From: Psychromonas sp030397575
GTDB taxonomy: Bacteria > Pseudomonadota > Gammaproteobacteria > Enterobacterales > Psychromonadaceae
Strand: one strand, 5' to 3'
Length of the DNA: 64,000 nucleotides
Assembly: GCF_046250175.1 (NCBI RefSeq)
Contig: NZ_CP176468.1
Shown: positions 25,739 to 34,720 of the stretch, piece by piece
Position numbering within the stretch: the stretch's first letter is position 1
Layout of the letters: each line of letters starts with the position of its first letter
Notes under the pieces: generated by a model
The model's database searches: none
Seen by the model: the letters and a program-made list of their open reading frames with translations, nothing else
What the model was told of the DNA's origin: nothing
Made by a program: the position numbers and the translations under genes

Positions 25739-26347
25739 TTATTTAGGTTGATGGTAATACTGCCAAAGAAATAATGAACCGAAACTTCGCCAACCTTGCC
25801 AATGTTCAACCATTTGTCGTGCTTGTTTAGGGGTTGGTTTCTCTGGTAAGCCTTTTAGTTTTGCTAACCCCAATAATATCCCTAGATCATCAGCAGGAAA
25901 AATATCTTGTCTGTTTAAAGAAAATATCAAATAGATTTCTGCACTCCAGCGCCCAAAACCTTTTAGTTGCATGATCTCGATAATTGCATCTTGATCGCTC
26001 AAATCACTCAATGATTCTATATCTAAGCTGTTTGTGATGATGGCATTGGCTAAACGCTTTACATATTCTACTTTGCGCCAAGACAGGCCTACATCCCTTA
26101 GCGCTTGATCTTCTATTTCAATTAATCTCGTTGGGGTCACTGAGCCCATTAAATTGATCAGTCGTTGCATAATAATTGCAGCTACTTTAGTTGATAATTG
26201 TTGTCCTACTATGGTGGATAGAAAGGTTTCAAACCCTGCTGGTCTTGACCTATGTGAGGGCGGACCTAGCTCTTTGAAAGCTGCTGCGATGTCTTCATCC
26301 AATAGGCTGAGTGCTTGCATGCCGCGTGCAATGGTTTGTTCATCCAT
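25739..26347 (-). CDS. DNA-3-methyladenine glycosylase II (AlkA-type)
   Basis: The product is 202 residues from the ATG at 26347, which has GGTGAG 8 bases upstream; a longer reading from 26374 has none. It carries the helix-hairpin-helix and Gly/Pro-Asp loop of the HhH-GPD superfamily (MQLKGFGRWSAEIYLIFSL followed by the catalytic Asp region PADDLGI). It removes alkylated bases in base-excision repair. It lacks the N-terminal domain of E. coli AlkA and is closer in size to the compact bacterial and yeast MAG-type enzymes. It stands alone between the tmRNA and rluA. Confidence 0.85.
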   Translation of the reverse strand: MDEQTIARGMQALSLLDEDIAAAFKELGPPSHRSRPAGFETFLSTIVGQQLSTKVAAIIMQRLINLMGSVTPTRLIEIEDQALRDVGLSWRKVEYVKRLANAIITNSLDIESLSDLSDQDAIIEIMQLKGFGRWSAEIYLIFSLNRQDIFPADDLGILLGLAKLKGLPEKPTPKQARQMVEHWQGWRSFGSLFLWQYYHQPK

Positions 26348-26545
26348 AATTAATCTCACCGATAACTTAGGCAATATAATATTGATTGAGTCATTGATTT
26401 AAGCTGTTAAAGGGCTACCTATTTTAATATATGTAATGATATTCATGCAATGAGTATTAGGTATGTGTGATTGATAAAAGCATAGCAAACAGGTATCTTG
26501 TGCGACTATTAATAGCCCCGCATAGACGACAGTAAAAAGATATTT

Positions 26546-27223
26546 ATGAACGATTTTTATTATGATCCACCGACAGAGCCTTGGTTAGATACGATTTATA
26601 AAGATAAAGATATGATTGTGTTTAACAAACCAGCGGGTATTTTATCTGTGCCTGGCCGTGATATTGAACGCCACGACAGTATGTATAGCCGTTTGTTAGA
26701 AAAACACCCTAATAGCCATACGGTACATAGGTTAGATCTTGCCACTTCAGGTGTCATTATTTTTGCATTAAGAAAAGATGCAGAGCGTGCGTTAAAAATA
26801 CAATTTCAAGAGCGAGAAACTAAGAAGATTTACTATGCAAGGGTGTTAGGCCATATTAAAGATAAACAGGGATGTATTGATATTTCTCTTGGCAAAGACA
26901 TTGATAACCCACCGCGCCATCGAGTAGACGATAAAGCAGGAAAGCAATGTAAAACTTTTTATGAGGTGGTTAGTTACGGGGAACAAAGTACTTTGGTTAA
27001 ACTGATGCCCGTGACTGGGCGTACACATCAACTACGTCTCCACATGATGGCAATAGGCCACCCTATTTTAGGTGATGACTTTTATGCAGACCCTATTGCA
27101 TTAAATTTATCACCACGTTTGCTGTTACATGCAAGTGAGATAACTATTCAACATCCTTACAGTAAAAAAATGGTTAACTTTAGTACGGAAGTGCCTTTTA
27201 CTGAGCCTGTTAATGGTCAGTAA
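26546..27223 (+). CDS. rluA: Dual-specificity 23S rRNA/tRNA pseudouridine synthase RluA
   Basis: This 225-residue protein has the RluA-family active site HRLDLATSGVIIFA, with the catalytic Asp in HRLD (about residue 64), then TGRTHQLRLHM near residue 162. The length matches E. coli RluA (219), and there is no S4 domain, which separates it from RluC/RluD. It converts U746 of 23S rRNA and U32 of some tRNAs to pseudouridine in E. coli. It is monocistronic; the ATG at 26546 lies after a weak AAAAGAT site. Confidence 0.9.
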   Translation: MNDFYYDPPTEPWLDTIYKDKDMIVFNKPAGILSVPGRDIERHDSMYSRLLEKHPNSHTVHRLDLATSGVIIFALRKDAERALKIQFQERETKKIYYARVLGHIKDKQGCIDISLGKDIDNPPRHRVDDKAGKQCKTFYEVVSYGEQSTLVKLMPVTGRTHQLRLHMMAIGHPILGDDFYADPIALNLSPRLLLHASEITIQHPYSKKMVNFSTEVPFTEPVNGQ

Positions 27224-27374
27224 AGTTATCTCAGGTTTGGATGAGCAAAGGGGACCCGTTACTACTTTTGTGGGGAGCACAATAAACTGGTTAGTGCTTC
27301 ATTAAATCGTTTTAATTAAACAAATAACTTTATTATTCAGCGTTTAACTTAAGTGGACATGGAAAAGTAGGTAC

Positions 27375-27405
27375 AAAAAAACCTCTGAACATCACTGAGC
27401 AGAGG
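27375..27405 (-). terminator. folE2 terminator
   Basis: On the minus strand CCTCTG pairs with CAGAGG around a short loop and is followed by seven T's. It lies 27 bases beyond the folE2 stop. Confidence 0.8.
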
Positions 27406-27431
27406 CTGTTGATTATAGGCTTTAGTATTGC

Positions 27432-28352
27432 TTAAGCTTGGTAGCCGCCTTGAATGCCTTTGGTTGTTACTGATACTGCATCGTGGGCATGTAAGCTTTC
27501 GTAATGATTTACACGCAACCAGAAATCATCAAATAATACTTGTTCATTTAATGCAAATTTCAATTGACGAGCTGCATCTTCACAAAACATTAAGTTTTGA
27601 CCATTTAAGCGTGCAAACTCTTGCTCATCTTCACGTTTAACTGCTGCTTGTACTGGTGTTTTCAGGGTTGCTTCAATTAAATCTATTAATGCAATAATAG
27701 GAAAGTTATCCGCTGTATCGCTTAATTTAACCTTAATTTCTGCAACACTACGTTGGCTGTGTGGTGTTGCTACAATGCCTTGCGTTGAACCTAACCAAGT
27801 TAATACATCTTCTTTAGCAACATTTTCTTGTTGATCATACTGTTTGCTAAATGCATCTTGAATTAATTGACGTGCTAATGCGGCAGAGCATGGGCAAGTT
27901 GAAGAATAAGGTACATCTACTTTTAATTCGAAATCAAACTTTCCATCGATTAAACGGCCTACAATGACTACTGGGTAAGCTTTCCAACCACGTTTCTCAC
28001 TGATTAGTGACTTACGACGCAAGTTATAATCAAAAGCAATTTTAACAAAAGCTTCAGAACTCAAATCATGGTGACTTTCAATAAAGCCATTTAAAAGAGT
28101 TGTTAATGTATCAAGCGTTAATTCAGACTCGGTAGAAAGTTGATCTAACTGCAAGTACAAACGAGACATGTGAATGCCTTTTGCTTGTGGGTCACCAAGG
28201 TTTACGAATACTTCAGCCTTTGCGCTGACTTGTTGAGCAGGGCAATTATCTGTTTGTACCATTAACGGTAACTCAATATTACTCATACCAACGCGGTCAA
28301 GCGTTCCTTCAGTTTGAGCTTGTGCGCTATTTGCGATATCTGGCATTGCCAT
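27432..28352 (-). CDS. folE2: GTP cyclohydrolase FolE2 (type IB)
   Basis: This 306-residue enzyme converts GTP to 7,8-dihydroneopterin triphosphate, the first step of folate synthesis. It carries the FolE2 signature around VPYSSTCPCSAALARQLI, whose Cys belongs to the metal site, and a conserved QRSVAEIKV further on. Unlike FolE1, which needs zinc, FolE2 works with other metals and in several bacteria is under Zur control; no Zur box was recognised upstream here, and whether folE1 exists elsewhere is unknown. GGAG stands upstream of the ATG. It is divergent from arcB with a 280-base spacer. Confidence 0.93.
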   Translation of the reverse strand: MAMPDIANSAQAQTEGTLDRVGMSNIELPLMVQTDNCPAQQVSAKAEVFVNLGDPQAKGIHMSRLYLQLDQLSTESELTLDTLTTLLNGFIESHHDLSSEAFVKIAFDYNLRRKSLISEKRGWKAYPVVIVGRLIDGKFDFELKVDVPYSSTCPCSAALARQLIQDAFSKQYDQQENVAKEDVLTWLGSTQGIVATPHSQRSVAEIKVKLSDTADNFPIIALIDLIEATLKTPVQAAVKREDEQEFARLNGQNLMFCEDAARQLKFALNEQVLFDDFWLRVNHYESLHAHDAVSVTTKGIQGGYQA

Positions 28353-28634
28353 TCAATAAGGCTCCCTTCAACATGCTTTACATGGATAAATGATTATAAA
28401 ATTGAGCGCGCATTATAAACGGGTTCTCGACAATTAAAAACCATGAAATACAAAGGTTTTTTCAAACTAATTGATAATTTATACCAATACTTGTAGATCA
28501 ATAGGTAATACTTAAGAAAAAAGTGATTGATTTTACTGAATTTAACAACAGTTTTGATTTGAAGAAGGTTAACGGCAAATAAAGTCGGTACAATAGTTAA
28601 ATAACTATTTTGTCGATAAACAGAGTGAGGATGC

Positions 28635-30878
28635 GTGAGTTTACTTAACCTTAAAACCTGGGTGCATTATTATGTGGCGTTATTAAAACGACTCGGCCCA
28701 ATCAAATTTAGCTTATTATTAGCTTTTGCCATTATTTCAGCTGATGCTTGTTTACAGGTAATTATTACCCATGTTTTCTCTGAAGAGTTAGATCTCGCTG
28801 ATATATTTCGTTCTTTTGTGCTTGGCTTAATTATTACTCCCTGGGCTGTTTATTTTTTAAGTGTGGTGGTTGGTGATTTAGATAATGCGAGACACCGATT
28901 GGCATCAACAGTACAAAAGCTAGAAAATATTTCTAGAGATGATAAAGCTAAAACGACGCTGCTAGAAAATGAGATTCTAGAACATCAAAAAACCCAGTTA
29001 CAACTCATAGAAGGCACTAGTCTCTTACGCTCTTTTTTTGATACTTCTCCTGACCTTATTTTTCATTGTGATGTGGATGAACGTTTTGTGAGTTGTAATA
29101 AAGCAATGGGTAAGCTACTTGGAAAAACTGAAGATCAATTAGTAGGATTATCGCCAAGTGATATATTTCCGCCAGAGTATGCTGAAGCGGTTACTGAGCG
29201 TCATCATAGAGTTATTGAAACTCACCAAGAGGAAATTCATGCGACTTGGTTACAATACCCTAATGGTCATCTATCATATTTTGAAATCCGAGCTCTGCCT
29301 TTATTCAATAGTCGACAAGAGTGCATAGGATTAATAGGTTTTGGCCGAGACATCACTGACCGTAAGAAACATCAAGAATTTCTTGAAAAAGCAAGTCGCG
29401 ATAAAACTACTTTTATTTCGACTATTAGCCATGAATTACGTACGCCACTTAATGGTATAGTAGGCTTGAGTCGTATGTTACTAGATGAAAGCTTTAATCA
29501 AGAGCAAATACAGTATCTTAAAACTATCCACATGAGTGCTATTACCTTAGGTAATATTTTTAATGATATTGTAGATCTTGATAAATTAGATAGAAGACGT
29601 TTAAATTTAGCCAATGATTGTATTACTGTTGACGATTTTATGAATGATTTGCAAAGTTTAGCGTATATTCAAACGGAGCAGAAAAAACTTAAATTAGTAT
29701 TTGAGCAATCCCCTGACTTACCTAACTGTTTGTATTCTGATGGGACTCGTTTGCGCCAAGTACTATGGAATTTAATCACTAATGCGGTGAAGTTTACTGA
29801 TCATGGGCAAGTGACTATTCGTTGTAGTCATAAGGTAGACGGTAATAATAAATGGTTACGTTTTGAAGTTGAAGATACAGGTGTTGGGATCCCGGAAGAT
29901 AAGTTAGATAAAATCTTTGCTATGTATTATCAAGTAAAAGGAGAGCGCCATGCCACAGGGACTGGGATTGGTTTGGCGGTATCGAGCCAAATCGTAGAAG
30001 CGATGCGAGGGCGTTTAACGGTCTCCAGCAAACTAGGTAAAGGCAGTACATTTACGCTTGAACTGCCAAGTGCATGCTCGCCTAAACAGGTTAAGTCTCA
30101 TTTCACTGCACCAACCTTATCGATTTTGTTAGTTGAAGATATTGAACTCAATATATTAGTCGCACGTGCATTATTGGAGAAACAAGGGCATCAGGTTGAT
30201 GTAGCAATGAATGGTCAAGAAGCGATTGATAAAGTAACTCAATATGATTATCAATTGATTTTAATGGACATCCAATTACCGGATATGGATGGTTATGAAG
30301 TGACACGTCGTTTACGTGAAACGCAAAAAGACTTACCACCAATTGTTGCTTTAACTGCAAATGTCTTCTCTAATACTCAGCAATTTGTCGAAAAAGGCTT
30401 AGATGATGCGATCGGTAAACCATTAAGCTTATCTTTATTAAATGCCATGTTAGAGCGTCATTTTAGCGATGGTCGAGCGATTTCCTTGACCCAAAGTACT
30501 CACCAAGAAACAGAGGTAAGTAAAGTTCAAGTCACATTGTTCAATGAAATCATGTTAAAAGAGCTAATGGAGTTCTTACCTACATCGGTAATGTTAGATA
30601 ATGTCAGCCTGTTCGAAGGGTTAATGCCTGAATATCTTGCTGTATTGGAAAGTCATATGGTAGCCAAAAATCAGCAAGGGATAGTCGATAAATCTCATAA
30701 GATTAAAGGAGCCGCCGCTTCTATTGGTTTATTACGTATACAAAACCTATCACAAAAAATGCAATCACCTGACTTGCCTGCATGGTGGGATAATATTGAT
30801 GACTGGCACGATATGATTAAAAACTTGTACTTGAAAGATGTTGCTGACTTGAAAAAGTGGATCGTAGCCAATGGTTAA
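28635..30878 (+). CDS. arcB: Aerobic respiration control sensor kinase ArcB
   Basis: This 747-residue tripartite hybrid kinase starts at GTG 28635 with GTGAGG just upstream. In order it has two transmembrane segments (about 22-45, 58-78), a coiled-coil linker, a PAS domain (about 130-250), a HisKA domain with His266 (SHELRTPLNG), an HATPase domain (DTGVGIPEDK), a receiver domain with Asp545 (LMDIQLPDMDG) and an HPt domain with His688 (SHKIKGAAASIG). All three phosphorelay residues of E. coli ArcB are present. It senses the redox state of the quinone pool and phosphorylates ArcA, encoded convergently right downstream. Confidence 0.95.
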   Translation: MSLLNLKTWVHYYVALLKRLGPIKFSLLLAFAIISADACLQVIITHVFSEELDLADIFRSFVLGLIITPWAVYFLSVVVGDLDNARHRLASTVQKLENISRDDKAKTTLLENEILEHQKTQLQLIEGTSLLRSFFDTSPDLIFHCDVDERFVSCNKAMGKLLGKTEDQLVGLSPSDIFPPEYAEAVTERHHRVIETHQEEIHATWLQYPNGHLSYFEIRALPLFNSRQECIGLIGFGRDITDRKKHQEFLEKASRDKTTFISTISHELRTPLNGIVGLSRMLLDESFNQEQIQYLKTIHMSAITLGNIFNDIVDLDKLDRRRLNLANDCITVDDFMNDLQSLAYIQTEQKKLKLVFEQSPDLPNCLYSDGTRLRQVLWNLITNAVKFTDHGQVTIRCSHKVDGNNKWLRFEVEDTGVGIPEDKLDKIFAMYYQVKGERHATGTGIGLAVSSQIVEAMRGRLTVSSKLGKGSTFTLELPSACSPKQVKSHFTAPTLSILLVEDIELNILVARALLEKQGHQVDVAMNGQEAIDKVTQYDYQLILMDIQLPDMDGYEVTRRLRETQKDLPPIVALTANVFSNTQQFVEKGLDDAIGKPLSLSLLNAMLERHFSDGRAISLTQSTHQETEVSKVQVTLFNEIMLKELMEFLPTSVMLDNVSLFEGLMPEYLAVLESHMVAKNQQGIVDKSHKIKGAAASIGLLRIQNLSQKMQSPDLPAWWDNIDDWHDMIKNLYLKDVADLKKWIVANG

Positions 30879-30922
30879 GTCATTAACGTGAGTGGTGCTA
30901 AGTACAATCACGGATAGATAGT

Positions 30923-30952
30923 AAAAAGGCTAACAAATTTGTTAGCCTTTTT
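30923..30952. terminator. Bidirectional terminator between arcB and arcA
   Basis: A 30-base perfect palindrome of AAAAAGGCTAACAAA and its complement lies in the gap between the convergent genes; both strands end in five T's. Confidence 0.9.
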
Positions 30953-30978
30953 GATATAAAGTGACGTATAAAACGTCT

Positions 30979-31698
30979 TTAGTTTTCTAGTTCACCGCAA
31001 AAACGATAACCTTCACCATGGATTGTTGAAATAATCTCTGCTGATTCTGGCACACTTTCAAAGTGTTTACGGATACGACGAATCGTTACATCAACTGTCC
31101 GGTCATGGGTTTTAAGCTCACGGCCAGTCATTTTCATTAATAAATCTGCACGGGTTTGAATTTTACCCGGGTTTTCAATGAAATGTAGAATTGCTCTAAA
31201 TTCACTGCGTGGTAACTTAAATACTTGGCCATTTGGACTAATTAATGAGCGACTGTCTATTTCCAATGTCCAACCGCTAAACTTGTAAGATTCAACTTTC
31301 TGGCGAACTTGTTCAAAATATAACGTATCTTGCATGGTACGTGTTAATAAATTACGAGCACGAATCGTTAATTCACGTGGATTAAAGGGTTTAGTAATAT
31401 AATCATCAGCGCCAATTTCTAAGCCTAAAATCTTATCAACTTCATTATCGCGTCCAGTTAGGAATATTAATGCGATATTTTTATGTTCGCGGATTTCTCG
31501 TGCTAATAGCAAACCGTTTTTACCTGGTAAGTTGATATCCATAATAATAAGGTGAATATCATTGTTATCTAATACCTGGTGCATCTCTTCGCCATCATTG
31601 GCTTCAAAGACTTGGTAACCTTCTGCTTCAAAAACACTTTTTAATGTACTTCGTGTTACTAACTCATCTTCAACAACTAAAATTTTAGCGCTAGACAT
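30979..31698 (-). CDS. arcA: Aerobic respiration control response regulator ArcA
   Basis: This 239-residue OmpR-type regulator has a receiver domain (1-120) with phospho-acceptor Asp54 (IIMDINLPGKNG), acidic pocket ED at 10-11 and Lys in ITKPFNPREL, then a winged-helix domain (about 135-235; HDRTVDVTIRRIRKHFE). It represses aerobic respiration genes when phosphorylated by ArcB. AGGAGT is the ribosome site. It is convergent with arcB, whereas in E. coli the two genes are far apart. The thrA leader lies on its upstream side. Confidence 0.96.
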   Translation of the reverse strand: MSSAKILVVEDELVTRSTLKSVFEAEGYQVFEANDGEEMHQVLDNNDIHLIIMDINLPGKNGLLLAREIREHKNIALIFLTGRDNEVDKILGLEIGADDYITKPFNPRELTIRARNLLTRTMQDTLYFEQVRQKVESYKFSGWTLEIDSRSLISPNGQVFKLPRSEFRAILHFIENPGKIQTRADLLMKMTGRELKTHDRTVDVTIRRIRKHFESVPESAEIISTIHGEGYRFCGELEN

Positions 31699-32035
31699 GA
31701 ATTGACTCCTATAAAATTAATAATGCTTTCTCTACTTCGCTTGAAGTTAAGTAGAGTGAAACCGTTAATGCCATGTACATGTATATGACGAGGTGTTTTT
31801 TAAACAATGTAGGGCGTTGAATACGAATGCGGTTTAAAAAACTTAGTTTCTAATAGCTAAAGTGTAATTACTTAACATATAGATAACAACTTATTATGTC
31901 GCTAAACGAGCCTTTTAGCTTATCTAATTGATATTTATCAACAGATTTGTGGGTTTAGCTAACATTTTGTTATTTGTTATGCCAATTAATTGCAACCTAT
32001 TTCCGTTGTTTGTTTCAGTCAGCAATAAGCTTTGA
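31699..32035. other. Intergenic region between arcA and the thr leader
   Basis: It holds the arcA promoter region (minus) and the -35 side of the thr promoter (+). It is AT-rich, and no gene or hairpin was recognised. Confidence 0.5.
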
Positions 32036-32041
32036 TATAAT
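32036..32041 (+). promoter_or_regulatory. Extended -10 promoter of the thr operon
   Basis: TATAAT preceded by TGA (32033-32035) gives an extended -10 box; the -35 (about TTTCAG, 32013-32018) is weak. It would start a leader of about 180 bases before thrA. Confidence 0.55.
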
Positions 32042-32078
32042 CGAGAGATAATAGATTTAACGAAAATAACAAAAACAC

Positions 32079-32162
32079 ATGGATTTAACTTCAATTTTTC
32101 AGTTTAAACAAAGTAGCGCTGCACTTCGATTGCAGTGCTTTTGGTTATTTGTAAAAAAGTAA
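32079..32162 (+). CDS. Possible thr leader peptide ORF
   Basis: A 27-codon ATG frame inside the thr leader reads MDLTSIFQFKQ... to a basic end FVKK. A 9-bp hairpin (32115-32139) lies within it, and the rho-independent terminator begins 14 bases after its stop. Position is right for an attenuation leader, but it has only one Thr and one Ile, and no clear ribosome site stands before the ATG. It may be noncoding leader RNA. Confidence 0.35.
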   Translation: MDLTSIFQFKQSSAALRLQCFWLFVKK

Positions 32163-32175
32163 ATTCAATCTTTAT

Positions 32176-32203
32176 AAAACCCGCTATTGATGGCGGGTTT
32201 TTT
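32176..32203 (+). terminator. Attenuator-like terminator before thrA
   Basis: ACCCGC (32179-32184) pairs with GCGGGT (32193-32198) around an 8-base loop, followed by six T's. It ends 22 bases before the thrA ATG, where transcription must read through to express the operon. Confidence 0.8.
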
Positions 32204-32225
32204 CGTATTAAAGCAGGGGGGTACG

Positions 32226-34688
32226 ATGCGCGTACTTAAATTTGGCGGGACTTCATTAGCAAATGCACAACGTTTTAATCAGGTTGCTGATATTGTCATT
32301 AATAATCATCAACAATCTCAAATTGCATTAGTTTTATCAGCACCATCAGGTGTGACTAATAACTTAGTTGCAGTCGTAGAAAAAACCAGCCAAGGATTAT
32401 CTGCTGACGAGCATTTAGTTGCGATTCAAAAAATATTTTCAGAACTTATCCAAGGTTTGAAGTCAACTTACGTTGAATTAGCTGATGAATTATTACGTAC
32501 TACCTTCGAAACTGAAATCGCTGAGCTAACCAAGTTATTAGAAGGTGTTCGCTTATTAGGACAGTGTCCTCCGAGTATTGAAGCGCGTATTTTGAGCAAA
32601 GGTGAAGTATTAAGTATTGCTTGTATGAAGCAATTGTTAATTGCAAAAGGTCAAGAAGTAGAGACAATTGTCCCTCAACAAAAGCTTATTTCCTTTAAAG
32701 GTGGTTATTTAGAAGCGCAGATTGACATTAAAGCATCACGTGCGTTATTTGAAAAAGAAACTATTGTCGCTAATGCAATCTACTTAATGCCTGGATTCAC
32801 GGCGGGTAATTCTGAAGGTGAAACCTTAGTATTAGGTCGTAATGGTTCAGATTATTCTGCCGCAGTATTAGCCGCTTGTTTACGTGCTGAATGTTGTGAA
32901 ATTTGGACTGATGTCGATGGTGTTTACAGTTGTGACCCACGTTTAGTAAAAGATGCTCGTTTATTAAGTTCGTTAAGTTACGCTGAAGCGATGGAGTTAT
33001 CTTACTTTGGGGCTAAAGTTCTGCACCCAAAAACTATTGCGCCAATCGCACAACATAGCATCCCTTGTTTAATTAAAAACACGCATAATCCACAAGCGGA
33101 AGGTACTTTGATTAGCTCACAAAAGAGTGATCAAAAGCTACGTGTTAAAGGTATTTCAGACTTAAAAGGTTTGAGTATGCTTAGTATCTCGGGTCCTGGC
33201 ATGAAAGGTATCGTCGGCATGGCCGGTCGTATCTTTACGACAGTTTCTCGTGCCGGTGTATCGATTATTTTGATCACGCAATCATCATCTGAGTACAGTT
33301 TAAGTTTTTGTATCTATTCAAATGATACACAACAAGCGATTGATGCATTAACTGAAGAATTTAGTTTAGAGTTTGAAAATAACTTATTAGAAGAGATTGA
33401 TGTTATCGATAAACAGGCGATTATTTCGTTAGTTGGCGATGGCATGAAAAAAGAAAAAGGTGTTGCTGCACGTTTCTTAATGGCGTTAACTGATGCCTCA
33501 ATTAATGTCACTGCTATTGCGCAGGGCTCTTCTGAGCGTTCAATTTCTGCGGTAGTATCTGAGAAAAAGACCAACGAAGCGGTAACAGCTTGTCACCACA
33601 GCTTCTTTAGCAAAGCACAATTCATCGACCTTTTTGTTATTGGTTGTGGTGGTGTAGGTGGCGCATTAGTGGATCAAATCCACCGCCAACAAAGTTATTT
33701 AGCAGAACGTAATATTGCAATTCGTGTGTGTGGTGTAGCAAATAGCCGTGCCATGTTATTAGATGTTAAAGGCGTTGACTTAACAAACTGGCGTGATCAG
33801 CTGAAAGATGCCACTTCAGAGCTCTCATTAGTGTCAATGAAAGCTTTGGTAGATGGTTCTCATATCATTAATCCTGTGATTGTTGACTGTACAAGTAATG
33901 ATGCAATTGCAGCGCGATATGTTGACTTTTTAGGCGCAGGTTTCCACGTGGTAACTGCCAATAAAAAAGCCAACACAAGTAGCATGGATTACTATAATCA
34001 GTTACGTTTAACTGCTTTAATGAAGCGTCGTAAATTCTTATACGATACTAACGTAGGTGCAGGTTTACCAGTTATTGAAAACATGCAAAACTTGTTTAAT
34101 GCAGGTGACAGTTTAGTTAAATTTAATGGTATTCTATCGGGCTCTTTATCTTTCATTTTTGGTAAATTAGATGAAGGTCAGTCGTTCTCTGATGTAACAA
34201 CTGAAGCTCGTAATATTGGTTTTACCGAACCAGATCCGCGTGATGACTTAAGCGGTACTGATGTTGCACGTAAACTCCTGATATTAGCACGAGAAGCGGG
34301 CATGGAATTAAGTTTAGACGACGTTGAAGTCGAGCAAGCCTTACCACCAGGTTTTGATGATACGGGTACAACTGACGAATTCATGGCTCGTTTGCCTGAA
34401 GCTGATGCCTACTTTAAAGAGTTACAAGACAAAGCACATGAAGAAGGTAAAGTACTGCGTTACATTGGAAGTATTGAAGATGGTAAATGTAAATGTAGTA
34501 TTATGGCGGTTGATGAGAATGATCCGTTAAATAAGGTAAAAGATGGTGAAAATGCATTAGCCTTTTATAGCCAATATTACCAACCAATTCCATTGGTATT
34601 ACGTGGCTACGGTGCAGGAACTGAAGTAACTGCAGCGGGTGTGTTTGCCGATGTACTAAGAACATTAAACTGGAAACAAGAGTTTTAA
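32226..34688 (+). CDS. thrA: Bifunctional aspartokinase I/homoserine dehydrogenase I
   Basis: This 820-residue fusion starts at the ATG at 32226 (MRVLKFGGTSLANAQRF, right after GCAGGGGGG); an upstream in-frame reading would run back through the terminator hairpin. Aspartokinase occupies about 1-295 (KFGGTS, FTAGNSEGETLVLGRNGSD), paired ACT domains about 310-455 and homoserine dehydrogenase about 460-818 (GCGGVGGAL NAD site; FTEPDPRDDLSG). It catalyses steps one and three from aspartate to threonine; E. coli ThrA is inhibited by threonine. It is the first gene of thrABC. Confidence 0.97.
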   Translation: MRVLKFGGTSLANAQRFNQVADIVINNHQQSQIALVLSAPSGVTNNLVAVVEKTSQGLSADEHLVAIQKIFSELIQGLKSTYVELADELLRTTFETEIAELTKLLEGVRLLGQCPPSIEARILSKGEVLSIACMKQLLIAKGQEVETIVPQQKLISFKGGYLEAQIDIKASRALFEKETIVANAIYLMPGFTAGNSEGETLVLGRNGSDYSAAVLAACLRAECCEIWTDVDGVYSCDPRLVKDARLLSSLSYAEAMELSYFGAKVLHPKTIAPIAQHSIPCLIKNTHNPQAEGTLISSQKSDQKLRVKGISDLKGLSMLSISGPGMKGIVGMAGRIFTTVSRAGVSIILITQSSSEYSLSFCIYSNDTQQAIDALTEEFSLEFENNLLEEIDVIDKQAIISLVGDGMKKEKGVAARFLMALTDASINVTAIAQGSSERSISAVVSEKKTNEAVTACHHSFFSKAQFIDLFVIGCGGVGGALVDQIHRQQSYLAERNIAIRVCGVANSRAMLLDVKGVDLTNWRDQLKDATSELSLVSMKALVDGSHIINPVIVDCTSNDAIAARYVDFLGAGFHVVTANKKANTSSMDYYNQLRLTALMKRRKFLYDTNVGAGLPVIENMQNLFNAGDSLVKFNGILSGSLSFIFGKLDEGQSFSDVTTEARNIGFTEPDPRDDLSGTDVARKLLILAREAGMELSLDDVEVEQALPPGFDDTGTTDEFMARLPEADAYFKELQDKAHEEGKVLRYIGSIEDGKCKCSIMAVDENDPLNKVKDGENALAFYSQYYQPIPLVLRGYGAGTEVTAAGVFADVLRTLNWKQEF

Positions 34689-34720
34689 TATCAACTCTTA
34701 TCAGGAACAGGGGTTTTAAA

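Noticed and set aside
32079..32162. Classical threonine attenuation leader peptide
   Set aside because: Only one Thr and one Ile codon are present, so it is reported as an open question and not as thrL.
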